From contig JAKORL010000143.1 of the NCBI GenBank assembly GCA_029777855.1, positions 1 through 61,956 of the forward strand: a DNA stretch of 61,956 nt, written 5' to 3'. The notes below the pieces were generated by a model. That model did no database searches. It was not told where the DNA came from and saw nothing but the letters and a program-made list of their open reading frames with translations. This document shows positions 1-9,816 of this stretch, one piece after another. Numbering within the stretch: position 1 is the first letter of the stretch; the number at the start of each line of letters is the position of its first letter. Origin of the DNA: Pseudomonadota bacterium (lineage in GTDB: Bacteria > Pseudomonadota > Gammaproteobacteria > JAIEPX01). Both the position numbers and the translations under genes were made by a program.

Positions 1-1
1 A

Positions 2-2506
2 AATGGCCTTGGTTCTGTGTTATTTCAAAAAGGACTCGTAAAAAAATCGATACCCGTCTTTGAAGATGCTTATAAAAATTTAATGGAAAAATTGGGTGAA
101 GATCATCAGGAAGTACTTGTTTGTCAGATGAATTTAGGAATAGCTTATCTTAAGTCAAAAGGCCCTAAGAGGGGGTTGCAACTACTTGAGAGTTGTTATG
201 CAGGTATGGAAGCAATTGGTGGGCCGAACCAATCTAACTTGCTCACAATCCGAAGAAATATTGCTACTGTCCGCTATCAATTAGGACAACAGGTATTAGC
301 AGTAGCGGAATATGCAGACTTAAAAAGAGAGATTATTGAAAAATATACGTATAATAATCCTCTAGTGGGAGATTTATTAATAGAGCTTGCAGGCTTACAT
401 AAATCTGCAGGATATAAGCATATGGCAAAAGAGATCTTTTTAGAAGGATTAGGTATTCTCAAAAAATATTTTGATAATGAATTCCATCCTAAGCTTATTG
501 CTCCCTATAGATCTCTCGCATTTATAGAGCAAGATTTTGGGAATTTCCAAGAGGCTGAAAGATTGTTGACAATGGTTTTGAATATCTCAGAAAAAGAGTA
601 TGGAGAATACAGTGCTGAGGTTGCTCAGTGTAAATTAAATTTAGCTTATCTTTATGATGATATGGGTCTAAAGAATAAAAGTAAATACTTTATAAAAAAT
701 GCTAGCGATTGCTATTTAAAAGCTTATGAGGGAAAACCTTTGGAGTTTACTAAAGCTTTAAGAAATGTAGCTTTAGCCTATCAGAAAATAAAAGCATGGG
801 CTGAAGCTGAAGATCTGTTAATATTTGTAAAATCGAAGTATATAGATGGGTTGGGTGAGTCAAGCACGAAAGTGGCTGGATGTTTGAGAAAATTAGGACA
901 TATGTGTATTGCTAAGGGTGACTATAAGAGTGCAAAAGAATACTTTGAACAAGCAATGGTTGTTTATCAGAGTGATGATTCACCGGCCATGCATAAAATA
1001 GCCTCTTGCTTGAATAGATTGGGTGAAGTGTCTCTGATGTTTGAAGAAAAGAGTATAACCAGTCAGTATTTCAGAGACGCCTATGATATACAATCAATAA
1101 TTGATAGTGATTCAGGTTCTGACTCTACTTCAAGATCCTATAAGATGAATATAGGTGTTGCTACTCGGCTAGATGGCCAGCCTAAACAAGCATTAGAATT
1201 ATTAGAGGCTGCAGAACAAGAAAAGCGCGGTGCTCGCTTAGACAATCGTAGAGATTATCAATATCTGGTTCATATTGCAGATTGTAAGCTGGATTTAAAT
1301 GAGCCTAATGATTCTATTCTCAAGATTCTAGAAGAGGCATTGGATGGATTAAGATCTGAAGATGGTAGTCAGAGTATAAGAGTGGCAAAATGTATGAGAA
1401 GACTTGGTATTATTTGTGTTCGGATGAATCAGGTGAAAAAAGGAGTGGAGTATTACAAAGAGGCCATCTCAATTTTAACAAAAGAGCTAGATGAAGATCA
1501 CATAGAGACTATACTTGTGCAATATTGGCTAGCAAAGGCATATATTCAATGTAAATGTGAAGTTAAAGCCTATCCGATACTGAGAGTTGTTTCTTACAAA
1601 TTCGAAGAATTTTACGGTAAGAATGCAGTTAAAACATTGGAGGTGAATGAATTACTGCCCGGTATCACTCAAAAGTTTCTCATAGAAGTTGGATCAAAAC
1701 CAGGAGCTTTATCTTTTTTGTACACTAGAGACAACACAGTTCGTTTCTATATTTTACAAAGAGTGCTTAATCAAAATATGCCACTCAATCTTACAATGGC
1801 GACAAATGTCGCGGATGTTTTTTACCAGCTAGGGCTCACTATCCATGCAAAAATACTACTGGATATGATAGTAAGTTGTCAGCCACGATTCATTTTACCC
1901 TATGTTTTGTTAGTTAAATGTAAGATAAAATTGGGGGAATTGGATAGCATAGAGCAATTATTGCTGCACTGTGAAACAGAAGGAATAGAGGGAAATCTAT
2001 TACAGACATTGAGACATGCTGCTTTAATTAAGCAGATTAGGGTTAACCTTAATAATGGTATGCTTACATGCCATGAGTTCTCATTATTATGTATTGCTAT
2101 TTGTTTGCGAAAACTAGGTCGAATTGAAGAAGCTATCAATTATTTTAAAATAGTATTGGATCAAGGGGCTCAAAAAAATGAGGATGTTATCACTGCTAAT
2201 TATCACTTAGCGAAATGCCATTTTTTTAATTCCGCATTTCAAGATGCTCAAGGTTGTATTGCAAATTCTTTAGTGGCTGAAAAATCAATCGGCTTTGATG
2301 AAAGTCCAAGATTGCAAAGATTAGTAAAAAAGCTAAATATTTGCACCCAACTAAGTGATTCAATAACACGATTTATGGGTGGTATAGAACTAGAGCCTCT
2401 GAAAAACGAGAAAGTGGAAGAAGCTAAAAATAATAATGGTGTAGATCCGAAAAAAAATCAGGGTGGTGCTCAGAATCAACAAGATAGTGGGTGTGTGCTT
2501 GGTTAA
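2..2506 (+). CDS. TPR-repeat protein, 5'-truncated by the window edge; effector candidate with CaaX-like end
   Basis: The frame is open from base 2 to a TAA at 2504-2506. The codons before the first possible start (GTG at 17) already read as TPR sequence (NGLGSVLFQKG), so the N terminus lies outside the window. Nearly the whole protein is helical repeats of the tetratricopeptide/kinesin-light-chain type, with recurring A/G-x-x-Y and L-G-x-x-x positions, for example around NLGIAYLKS, NLAYLYDDMG and KLGHMCIAKGDYKSA. A low-complexity tail rich in N, K and Q follows and ends in Cys-Val-Leu-Gly. TPR proteins are protein-binding scaffolds, and Sel1/TPR effectors are common in Legionella. No catalytic motif was seen. 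The CVLG terminus resembles a prenylation box, although Gly is an unusual last residue. The TPR fold is confident; an effector role is inferred. Confidence 0.85.
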   Translation, partial: NGLGSVLFQKGLVKKSIPVFEDAYKNLMEKLGEDHQEVLVCQMNLGIAYLKSKGPKRGLQLLESCYAGMEAIGGPNQSNLLTIRRNIATVRYQLGQQVLAVAEYADLKREIIEKYTYNNPLVGDLLIELAGLHKSAGYKHMAKEIFLEGLGILKKYFDNEFHPKLIAPYRSLAFIEQDFGNFQEAERLLTMVLNISEKEYGEYSAEVAQCKLNLAYLYDDMGLKNKSKYFIKNASDCYLKAYEGKPLEFTKALRNVALAYQKIKAWAEAEDLLIFVKSKYIDGLGESSTKVAGCLRKLGHMCIAKGDYKSAKEYFEQAMVVYQSDDSPAMHKIASCLNRLGEVSLMFEEKSITSQYFRDAYDIQSIIDSDSGSDSTSRSYKMNIGVATRLDGQPKQALELLEAAEQEKRGARLDNRRDYQYLVHIADCKLDLNEPNDSILKILEEALDGLRSEDGSQSIRVAKCMRRLGIICVRMNQVKKGVEYYKEAISILTKELDEDHIETILVQYWLAKAYIQCKCEVKAYPILRVVSYKFEEFYGKNAVKTLEVNELLPGITQKFLIEVGSKPGALSFLYTRDNTVRFYILQRVLNQNMPLNLTMATNVADVFYQLGLTIHAKILLDMIVSCQPRFILPYVLLVKCKIKLGELDSIEQLLLHCETEGIEGNLLQTLRHAALIKQIRVNLNNGMLTCHEFSLLCIAICLRKLGRIEEAINYFKIVLDQGAQKNEDVITANYHLAKCHFFNSAFQDAQGCIANSLVAEKSIGFDESPRLQRLVKKLNICTQLSDSITRFMGGIELEPLKNEKVEEAKNNNGVDPKKNQGGAQNQQDSGCVLG

Positions 2507-2527
2507 AAAAATCAAAGGATCCAAAAA

Positions 2528-3319
2528 ATGGTAGACATCAACAAAGAATTAGCGTGGAGCTATGTCAAAGAAGTACGGGAGATCTGTAAGCCGTTGTTCG
2601 ATACTTTAAAAATCAACTATTTTGATTATTCACGTTTCTATCCTGATAACACTGCATTTGGTTTGTTCACAGACCCAGAGTATGTCAGCTTTTTCAGAAA
2701 CCACGAGTGCTACAAAAGTGGACCAAAACATATTTTAATGCCAGGAAAACACTTGTGGGTGAGTTATATCGATCAACAATTTCTGAGCGAAGCAAGAGAG
2801 TATTTTAGTCACGATCATGGATTGACTATTTTAACACAGTATCCTGATTATCATGAGGCGTGTAATTTTGCAACTTCTTCAGAGAACAAGCAGATACTAG
2901 AATTATACCTTAATAATGGTGACTTTATTCAACGTTTTATAGGATATTTCAAAGCAAAAGCAGACCGAATAATTAAAAGGTGTTCAAATCAGCCTATCCA
3001 TATTGCTCCTGAAGCTAGTTCAAAACAAAATGAGCATGATTTGGTTGATAAAGTAATTGCTGAGCTTTCTTTAAATAAAGACTTTTATGCAGAATTATAT
3101 GGGCAGTTAATAACCTTGTCTCAACGTGAAGCTGAGTGCATCTCAGGGATACTACAGGGTAAGACAAGTAAAGTGATTGCAAATGAATTGATTATCTCTC
3201 ATCGTACGGTAGATACGCATCTGGATAAGGCTAAAGAAAAGTTGCATTGTGGCTCAAAGAGCGAACTTATAAAAAAAATAAATACTCAAGAAATAGTGTT
3301 TAATTGGGAATATAAGTAA
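2528..3319 (+). CDS. LuxR-family transcriptional regulator
   Basis: This 263-residue protein starts at ATG 2528 with AGGA just upstream, 21 bases after the TPR gene. The C-terminal ~60 residues form a LuxR/GerE helix-turn-helix: LSQREAECISGILQGKTSKV, then IANELIISHRTVDTHLDKAKEKL, with the expected Glu near the start, Gly-Lys-T/S-x-K-x-I-A and the T-V-x-x-H recognition helix. The N-terminal ~190 residues resemble no sensor domain I can name; they contain many aromatic residues and could bind a small ligand. No receiver-type phosphoacceptor pattern was seen. Regulators of this build (unknown N domain plus GerE) are numerous in Legionellales. It may be co-transcribed with the short gene that follows. 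Confidence 0.85.
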   Translation: MVDINKELAWSYVKEVREICKPLFDTLKINYFDYSRFYPDNTAFGLFTDPEYVSFFRNHECYKSGPKHILMPGKHLWVSYIDQQFLSEAREYFSHDHGLTILTQYPDYHEACNFATSSENKQILELYLNNGDFIQRFIGYFKAKADRIIKRCSNQPIHIAPEASSKQNEHDLVDKVIAELSLNKDFYAELYGQLITLSQREAECISGILQGKTSKVIANELIISHRTVDTHLDKAKEKLHCGSKSELIKKINTQEIVFNWEYK

Positions 3320-3382
3320 AAACACGTATTGTTTGAAACGTTCATTTATAATTCAATTTCCTATTTCATTGAGGAAAGTTCA

Positions 3383-3766
3383 ATGTTAACAGTTAGTCCG
3401 TTTTGTGAGGCCATAGAGTGCTATGATCTTGAGAGCAAAGAAACGAAGCTAATAGTTTTCAATTGTCGGACAATGCGACATCTTATTATATCTTTAGAGA
3501 GCTGGCGTGCTATTGAGTCTCAGGAGTTTGATAAGTTTTCGAGTTTTACGATAGCGATGTTGATAAAACATAATATCTTAGTTAATGACACTGAAGATGA
3601 AATGCTAACACTTTCAATGGAGGAAGATCACGTTGGTTGCGATCATAGTGCATTATACTTCGTTATTAGACCATTAAAGAGTAAGATTATCTTATGTGAA
3701 TTTTGTAATACGGTTATTGACGTAGAAATTGCTACAACTAAAATTAAAAAGTCGGAACTTCAATAA
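3383..3766 (+). CDS. Hypothetical protein, 127 residues
   Basis: The frame is open from a TTG at 3329, but ATG 3383 is the better start because GAGGAAAG lies about 6-12 bases upstream. The protein has no signal peptide or membrane segment. It contains seven cysteines, including an FC near the start and a C-E-F-C pair near residue 107 that could bind metal, and alternates short strands and helices. I do not recognise the family. It lies 63 bases after the LuxR-type gene on the same strand, so the two may form an operon in which this small cytoplasmic protein is a partner or target. Confidence 0.6.
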   Translation: MLTVSPFCEAIECYDLESKETKLIVFNCRTMRHLIISLESWRAIESQEFDKFSSFTIAMLIKHNILVNDTEDEMLTLSMEEDHVGCDHSALYFVIRPLKSKIILCEFCNTVIDVEIATTKIKKSELQ

Positions 3767-3841
3767 AAATATTTTAGATGCCAGTTCCACTCTTCCCGAA
3801 TATGGTTTGTATTGTATGTGCTAGAAATGATCATTATTTTA

Positions 3842-6800
3842 TCAGAGCGTTAATGGGCACCTAAACTGATTAATAATTCCCGGTGTAAACGGATTGATTG
3901 GAGCATCCGAAGAAATCTCGCAGTCAACACGTTTTTCATTAATCACCCAGCTTAATTGCAGGCTAGATCCTGGTGAGGATTTGCCAAATTGGGCTTTGTC
4001 CATTAGTCTAAAAAAGCCCCAAAGACCGGGGTATCCGATTTGGTTTTTTTGATCCGCATTATCAGCAACTTCGAGGAAAACCCCGCTTTGATGTGGTCCG
4101 GGCCAAGCTATGGGTTCTGGTGGCTGGTTTGGGCCATGGTAATCAACGCGTTGGCCGTTAAGGGTGAGGGAGAAATTTTTAAGGTCGGCATTTAGTGCTG
4201 TGGGTGTTAAAGTAAAATTAGCCGAGGGATGATGATTGCCATTGGCAAAAAACATCTTTTGGATAAGTTTAGCTCGAATGAAAGTGGCTAATGCATCATC
4301 GGATAAAGCGACTTGTTGACCATTTAATGATTTCCATTGCCAACCATTATCTCCGTTGTTTAAAAAAGCTTGGATGTATTGCTTGAAAAAAGTATCGATT
4401 GTGCCATCGGGCGCAAAGAAATGGGCAAATTCGTCCAAACTGATTTCAGAATTAGCTTGTGAGAAGAGGGGGTAGCGATTTTGTAAATGTTGTTGATATT
4501 CTGGAACAACAATGCCAGCCCATACACTGCTAATATAATTTCGTGTATCTGATATTAAGAGATTCCAAGTATTATCCGCTAATGCGGTTAAATAGGTTTT
4601 TACTGGTTCTGGGCTTGATTTAGCAATCTCGTACAAATGTCCTAATTCATCTTTCGATCCAGGGTTCATTATGCGCGTTTTGGTAAGTTTAAACGCGAGT
4701 TCTGTCGGAGCCTGAGATTGAGTAAGTGGTTGCAGATATTTTGAAAAATTATCCAGGGTGATTCGTAGAGGATCTTCAGCGTCTTCAAGTGATAAATTAT
4801 TAAGGTCATCAAAATGCTCGGCCACAATTTCGTTAAATTCATTGTCTCCTTCGACCTGTGATGTATTAAGTTGTACAGATTGAATAAATTGAACAATTGG
4901 AGATTGTAAGCTATTAAAATTATTTGCTAAGGCTACCAAATGGCTATATTTTTGTGTAGGTGTAAAATGTAATTGAGTCGTAACATTTTGCCAGGCGGCT
5001 AGATAATTATTGAGATATCGTGTTTTCAATGCATGAATTAATTGTGCGGTATCACTGCTGTTTGTTGTATGAGAGGTGTTAAATCCAAGAACCCAATCAC
5101 CTTCAGCAAATTTTTCGCATAGAACGGGTATTTGATCGCGAACAATATGTTTATAGGCGGTTCGTGTAAACATAATTGGCATTTTAACGGGTTCGCTTGT
5201 GATTGTATTATCACTGAAAATGACTGTGGATTTACGATTCTCATTTTCTAAAATTGTATAGATAATATTATCAGGCGAGGAGCTCGTTAAAACGAGACGA
5301 GCTTTGTCAATTAAGCCAGGATTCCCAGTGAAAGTGAGAGATGGGTCTTTCAGTGCCGCGCTCAATGCTGTCAAAAGTAGTTGACGAAGATTATTGTCTG
5401 AGACGGTGTTTTGCCATTCATTTGCAAACCAACCATAAATGAGCTGATTATTACTCTCTCGAGTTGAATTTGCTGAAGAAACATTTGAAGTGAGCGAGAC
5501 TTCATTAGTGCTAGATAAATCAGGTTTTTGCAGAAGTAAGGTAATTTTAAGTGAGTCATAAAGATCACCTAAATGTTCATGGTTAGTATCCTCGGTTAAT
5601 AATTGTAATTTAAGTTGTAATGTCTGATCTAACGCATTGGCGAATTCATTTTTGATGATATTGTTGTATTGATTTTGAGCTTGATTGATGAGTTTGTGGG
5701 GTTTCCCAGGTCTGATAATGTGTCCGAATTTCGATGAGTTATTATCCAAAATTTTAATGGAACTTTCTAATGCAGCCAGTTTTTCAGCAATAGCTATAAT
5801 GGAGTGATTATTGGCGACTTGGGCATTTTTAATGGCATTGGTAGCCAGTTCTATTCGGTGAATGTTAACGTTATAGAGTACTAATATACCTAGACCGAGA
5901 AAGCCTGCAAGTAGTATGGGAACGAATAAAGGGTTTAATTTTTTCGGGGGCTTCACGAGATGTGACGCATTTTCCGCAAAGCTTGGTAATAAATTTTGAC
6001 AAAGCTCTTTGATGAAATAAGGTGTTTGCTGTGCATATAATTCTACTTGAGGTTGTTTTTGCAAACAGAATACTTCTGCAAGTTGTGCCGTAAGATGATT
6101 GATTGCAAATCCTGTTTGCTGGCTGCTTGTAAAAAATAATCCTGTGAGATTAATATCACATTCTGGAAGTAGTTCATTGAGGAAATGAATAGATCGGCTG
6201 CAGAATAATTCAAATTGATAAGGGAAGTCATGCATTGCAGTACGTTGTGTTGGGTGTGATTCTTGTTGTAAGCGTGAGAGTAGACGGTCATGGAATCGTC
6301 GATTTAATTGCTGTAAGTTAGTGTTAATGTTTTTTTTCAGAGCAGAAGCTGTTAAGCCAAATGGTAATCGGATTCCGCAATATTGATCACGCTCATCCAT
6401 TGGTAAGTCGCTAAAAAATGCAGTAAAACCAGCCATTTGGTCGCATTTTGTGAAAATAATACTAATAGGGAGTCCTGGATTCTGGGCAATTAATGTGGTA
6501 AGAATTTGGTGAGTTCGTGTAATTTCTACATCAACAGTATTGGTCATGACCTGATTAATAGGGATGGTGACTAAAATTGTATTAAAATGTATATCTAGCT
6601 GTTCACACAGTTTAAGAAATGCTTGAAATAGTATTCTGCATGCATCTGGGTCATTGTGATTTGGAAGAAAGCGTTCGCCTAATTCAATATAAACGTTCTC
6701 ATAAGTGTGCCAAATTGCACAATCTTGTGTTGCTGTAATTAAATTCATATCTTGATCAGTATTCAGAGCACAATTGATGAGCGTAGTTTTTCCGGAATGA

Positions 6801-7156
6801 CAGGGGCCTACAATTAAGTGCCAGTTAATATGCGATCTCAAAAGTCGGTTTGCCTTTCTGGATTTTTTAATTTCTTTTTGTACCTCTCTGAGTTTGTGGC
6901 TAATAATTTTTATTTGATTGTTGATATCGAAGTGATGATGAGCTCTAAAAGGATTGAGCTCTGTGCGAATATTTGTTAAGCCCCACAAAAATACTAAAGC
7001 AACGAGTGAAACAAGGCGATTGCTCATTGAGGCAAAAGGATGACTCTGGCCTAAATGTAATAGTGGGCCATAGTTCCATAGTATATAACCTAAAAAAACA
7101 ACGGCAATCAGTGTGTGAAAGCGAGAATCCAGCAATAATCTTTTCAACTGGTTCAT
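3842..7156 (-). CDS. icmF: IcmF/TssM-family secretion-system protein
   Basis: The protein has 1104 residues, a little longer than Legionella IcmF and close to T6SS TssM. Two N-terminal membrane segments (about residues 13-33 and 45-62) precede a Walker A P-loop, GPCHSGKT at 117-124, in the cytoplasmic GTPase-like domain. The motifs FTKCDQMAGF and LPFGLT sit in the expected order. A further membrane segment (FVPILLAGFLGLGILVLYNV) near residue 400 leads into the long periplasmic part. The start has GAGGTGA upstream. It lies 26 bases after icmH, the usual pairing. In Dot/Icm systems IcmF and IcmH/DotU stabilise the inner-membrane part of the core complex. A T6SS role is the alternative, but no other T6SS gene (VipAB, Hcp, ClpV) is nearby. 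Confidence 0.88.
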   Translation of the reverse strand: MNQLKRLLLDSRFHTLIAVVFLGYILWNYGPLLHLGQSHPFASMSNRLVSLVALVFLWGLTNIRTELNPFRAHHHFDINNQIKIISHKLREVQKEIKKSRKANRLLRSHINWHLIVGPCHSGKTTLINCALNTDQDMNLITATQDCAIWHTYENVYIELGERFLPNHNDPDACRILFQAFLKLCEQLDIHFNTILVTIPINQVMTNTVDVEITRTHQILTTLIAQNPGLPISIIFTKCDQMAGFTAFFSDLPMDERDQYCGIRLPFGLTASALKKNINTNLQQLNRRFHDRLLSRLQQESHPTQRTAMHDFPYQFELFCSRSIHFLNELLPECDINLTGLFFTSSQQTGFAINHLTAQLAEVFCLQKQPQVELYAQQTPYFIKELCQNLLPSFAENASHLVKPPKKLNPLFVPILLAGFLGLGILVLYNVNIHRIELATNAIKNAQVANNHSIIAIAEKLAALESSIKILDNNSSKFGHIIRPGKPHKLINQAQNQYNNIIKNEFANALDQTLQLKLQLLTEDTNHEHLGDLYDSLKITLLLQKPDLSSTNEVSLTSNVSSANSTRESNNQLIYGWFANEWQNTVSDNNLRQLLLTALSAALKDPSLTFTGNPGLIDKARLVLTSSSPDNIIYTILENENRKSTVIFSDNTITSEPVKMPIMFTRTAYKHIVRDQIPVLCEKFAEGDWVLGFNTSHTTNSSDTAQLIHALKTRYLNNYLAAWQNVTTQLHFTPTQKYSHLVALANNFNSLQSPIVQFIQSVQLNTSQVEGDNEFNEIVAEHFDDLNNLSLEDAEDPLRITLDNFSKYLQPLTQSQAPTELAFKLTKTRIMNPGSKDELGHLYEIAKSSPEPVKTYLTALADNTWNLLISDTRNYISSVWAGIVVPEYQQHLQNRYPLFSQANSEISLDEFAHFFAPDGTIDTFFKQYIQAFLNNGDNGWQWKSLNGQQVALSDDALATFIRAKLIQKMFFANGNHHPSANFTLTPTALNADLKNFSLTLNGQRVDYHGPNQPPEPIAWPGPHQSGVFLEVADNADQKNQIGYPGLWGFFRLMDKAQFGKSSPGSSLQLSWVINEKRVDCEISSDAPINPFTPGIINQFRCPLTL

Positions 7157-7182
7157 AAATCACCTCAAAATCGTGTAGAAGG

Positions 7183-8028
7183 TTAGTGAGATCCCGTTTG
7201 GGTCATGTTAAAACTATTAATTGCATTAGTCAGCGAATTTGATGTTCGTTTTAGATTGATATAACTATAAGAAACGGCAAGAGTTACTAAGACTAAACCG
7301 ACTGTTGCAATTAGGATGAACGGGTCATGTATGCGTTTTTTGTATTCAGACTCCAACATTCTTTGTCCTGCGTTAATACCTAATGATTTTGACACCTCAC
7401 TTCTGCAACGTCGCAGGGATTGATAGAGTTGATCAACAATCTTTTGACGCAATAACTGACCTTCAGGGGTGTGTGGATATTTTCCGTAGTAGCCTATACT
7501 TAAGCAGAGATAGTAAAACTCTAATAACTCTTGGTGTTGACCTGGGTCTGAATTAGCACGTTCTAAAATCGAAAAAAATTGTTCGCTTTCAGCCGCGCTG
7601 CTATAGAAGAGATGCAATAACCGATGGGAAGACCATTCATGGTTTTGGCCCCAGGTACTTTGATGGATTAATTCGTCGAGCAGTACGCAAATTCCATAGC
7701 GAGCAGCTAAGATTGTTTGGGTTCTAAAATTTTGGTGTCGGGCTTGGCACTCAAAAGAGTATATTTCGTGAGTGATCCGTGACTCCAAAGATTGGGGAGT
7801 TTGTTGATTAGTTAGCAAACCCACTTTGGTAGCAAGGGCAAATAGCGGGGCCGCGGCTCCTATTAATGGGTTAAGGGCTTGCTCAATCGTGAAGGCGCCT
7901 GACCGAAAGTATGATAGAAGCTCAGCGTCGCTGAGATTGTGAGAATGCGGGGCAGGCGAACTTTCTACCAAAACTGAGTTGGTATTCAGTATCGTTACTG
8001 AAGGGGCTAATAAAATATCCGTACTCAT
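7183..8028 (-). CDS. icmH: IcmH/DotU (TssL) family inner-membrane protein
   Basis: This 281-residue protein is the classic partner of IcmF. It has a helical cytoplasmic N-terminal domain with family-typical segments (NPLIGAAAPLFALATKVG, then a stretch like RYGICVLLDELIHQSTWG and FYYLCLSIGYYGKY) and one C-terminal membrane anchor (FILIATVGLVLVTLAVSYSY) with a short periplasmic tail, giving the usual C-tail-anchored layout. The order icmH-icmF on the minus strand suggests co-transcription. Its ATG directly abuts the stop of a possible 37-codon frame upstream. With IcmF it protects the type IVB core complex; in T6SS the homologue TssL does the equivalent job. Confidence 0.87.
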   Translation of the reverse strand: MSTDILLAPSVTILNTNSVLVESSPAPHSHNLSDAELLSYFRSGAFTIEQALNPLIGAAAPLFALATKVGLLTNQQTPQSLESRITHEIYSFECQARHQNFRTQTILAARYGICVLLDELIHQSTWGQNHEWSSHRLLHLFYSSAAESEQFFSILERANSDPGQHQELLEFYYLCLSIGYYGKYPHTPEGQLLRQKIVDQLYQSLRRCRSEVSKSLGINAGQRMLESEYKKRIHDPFILIATVGLVLVTLAVSYSYINLKRTSNSLTNAINSFNMTQTGSH

Positions 8029-8142
8029 TCAGCCTCTCTCATTACAAGATGGTAAACCTGTGACTGCCGTGGCTAGGTTACAGGCTGTCTTAAATTGTTT
8101 GTACATCCATGGAGGGTTGATAATATCATCTAAAGGGGCCAT
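8029..8142 (-). CDS. Possible 37-residue leader frame abutting icmH
   Basis: ATG at 8142 opens a 37-codon frame (begins MAPLDDIINPPWMYKQF) whose TGA at 8029-8031 touches the icmH ATG with no gap, an arrangement seen in translationally coupled pairs. The likely icmH ribosome-binding site (GAGAGG) lies inside it. No good ribosome-binding site precedes the small frame and it resembles nothing I know, so it may simply be leader sequence. Confidence 0.2.
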   Translation of the reverse strand: MAPLDDIINPPWMYKQFKTACNLATAVTGLPSCNERG

Positions 8143-8499
8143 ATTCAAAGTAAATCAATACATAATTGGGCATCCTTTTGGGCTACAGGGAGTGTAGGGT
8201 TATTCCAGCTTCCATTGGCTGAGTATCCAGACTGGTTTTATGAATAAATAAATAGGTAGTTATACGGATTAAATTATTTTATTGCATGAATTAGGCTTCA
8301 ATGAGTGCCTGGGCCTCAATACCTGTTCATATGACAATGTTTGAATCTAATAATTTGATATCTTTTGATTTTGTATACTCGAAAGTAAATTTTTTACACA
8401 TCATATGTATTTAATCGGGATTTGTTGAGGCTTTAGTGATGTTATTTACATGAGGTCTTCCTAGTTAGAATCGTCATGCTACTTTTAGGGTAATTATTT
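8143..8499. other. Non-coding gap between icmH and an IS remnant
   Basis: This stretch of about 360 bases is AT-rich with stops in every frame. It should contain the icmHF promoter on the minus strand and possibly the edge of the decayed insertion sequence, but no convincing -35/-10 pair, terminator or repeat was seen. Confidence 0.5.
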
Positions 8500-8655
8500 A
8501 TGGAAAAACGACATTTCACATTTTCTCCTTTACTTATTCAAGAATTATTAAAAGATGTTCGCACTATCGATGAGATTCTAGATCAAAATGGACTTATTGT
8601 GCAGCTCACCTTGGCGATTTTAGAGTATGCACTCGACCAAGAAAATTCGCACTAA
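8500..8655 (+). pseudogene. Remnant of an IS256-family transposase (N terminus)
   Basis: A 51-codon frame contains a segment like ELLKDVRTIDEILDQNGLIV followed by QLTLAILEYALDQE. It resembles the N terminus of IS256/mutator transposases, where a short helical stretch is followed by a G-K-D-G-L-x-x-Q-L-T-K-A-x-x-E-x-A-L pattern. Translation stops after about 50 of the roughly 400 residues, and no DDE catalytic region follows before the next gene at 8884. I read it as a truncated, dead insertion sequence. The match is by pattern only and short. Confidence 0.5.
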
Positions 8656-8883
8656 TCGTAAATATCCTATTTATCTCCGCAATGAACCCGCCTGTTATTA
8701 CAACGCGAACAGTGTGAGTTGTCGTATGAAACTCGTGAAACCATAAGATTTGCGTAGTGTCGTTGAGATATATAGTGGTATTTAGCAAAAAATAGTTAGG
8801 TAATTTTTACTGAGCCAGAGATTATTAATTTCACACATACTAAGTCTGACTGGATTAAGTTATCTAATATTTAGGAGATTATT

Positions 8884-9669
8884 ATGTCAAATGTAGTGCG
8901 TTTAGAAACTTCGAAGACATCGGGTCTAAGAAGTATTTCAAAAGATGTAATGTTGGACAGAGTAAAAGCAGCTAATACTGCTTCTGCTGATATAACAGTG
9001 GGTCACGATATTATTAAAGGTCAGGTAATGCAATTAGACAGTTTGCGAACTTTAATAGGCATGCTGCCAAATCTAGCTTATTTGAAAAATAATGAGACGC
9101 AAAAATTCATCTATATTAACGAAGGATTTCAGAAATCTTTTGTAAACGAGGAGTTTGTTGTAACAGGGAATGTTCTAGAAAAAATCAATGAATGTGAGAG
9201 AAAAGTGTTGGAGTCGAATGAACCACTGTTCAACGAGGTTTTTTCTCCTCTAATTTCGCCAGATGGATATATCTCACAAGTGATGTTAAATTTTTATCCT
9301 TTACTCATTGGTCAAAAAAGAAAAAAATATGTACTGTGCTATGGGTATGATGTAACCAAAAATATATCCTCATATTCACTGTATACGATGTACAAAGATT
9401 ACTACAAAGATGAAAAACAGGCTTTGAAGAAGTATTGCTCAGCAATAGGATTAAGTGACCATCTTGACGGAAAGCATTTGTCATATAGGGAATTTGAATG
9501 CTTAATTATGCTATCCAAAGGATTGTCTGCAAAGGAAATGGCGAAGGTATTTGATATATCTAACCGAACAGTAGAAAATCACCTTATGAATATCAAAGAA
9601 AAATTTGATGTAAAAAGCAATATCGAATTGCTGAGTATATTTTTAAGCTGCTATCGATTAGATAATTAA
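8884..9669 (+). CDS. LuxR-family regulator with PAS-like N-terminal domain
   Basis: This 261-residue protein has ATG 8884 preceded by AGGAG. Residues about 195-255 form a LuxR/GerE helix-turn-helix: LSYREFECLIMLSKGLSAKE followed by MAKVFDISNRTVENHLMNIK. The middle part (residues about 50-155) reads like a PAS fold: LRTLIGMLPNLAYLKNNE, then FIYINEGFQ, and VLCYGYDVTKN at its end. PAS domains sense small molecules, redox state or light; no cofactor residue can be named here. It is monocistronic by spacing. With the regulator at 2528 it is one of two GerE-type regulators flanking the icmHF locus. The DNA-binding domain is sure; the PAS call is probable. Confidence 0.85.
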   Translation: MSNVVRLETSKTSGLRSISKDVMLDRVKAANTASADITVGHDIIKGQVMQLDSLRTLIGMLPNLAYLKNNETQKFIYINEGFQKSFVNEEFVVTGNVLEKINECERKVLESNEPLFNEVFSPLISPDGYISQVMLNFYPLLIGQKRKKYVLCYGYDVTKNISSYSLYTMYKDYYKDEKQALKKYCSAIGLSDHLDGKHLSYREFECLIMLSKGLSAKEMAKVFDISNRTVENHLMNIKEKFDVKSNIELLSIFLSCYRLDN

Positions 9670-9816
9670 AGATCTTTGATATTAGAAGATATTTCAGGTT
9701 GTCAATATAGTAGTTGTAATGAGCCGTTGTTTGAAAGTACGTAATTGAAATTAAGACATTAACGTAAGAAAATAATGGCTCATTTAATCAACTTCTAATC
9801 AACTCGGAGAAATATC

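Noticed and set aside
7979..8197. A 72-codon plus-strand frame across the icmH start
   Set aside because: It lies antisense to icmH and the possible leader frame and has no sequence support.
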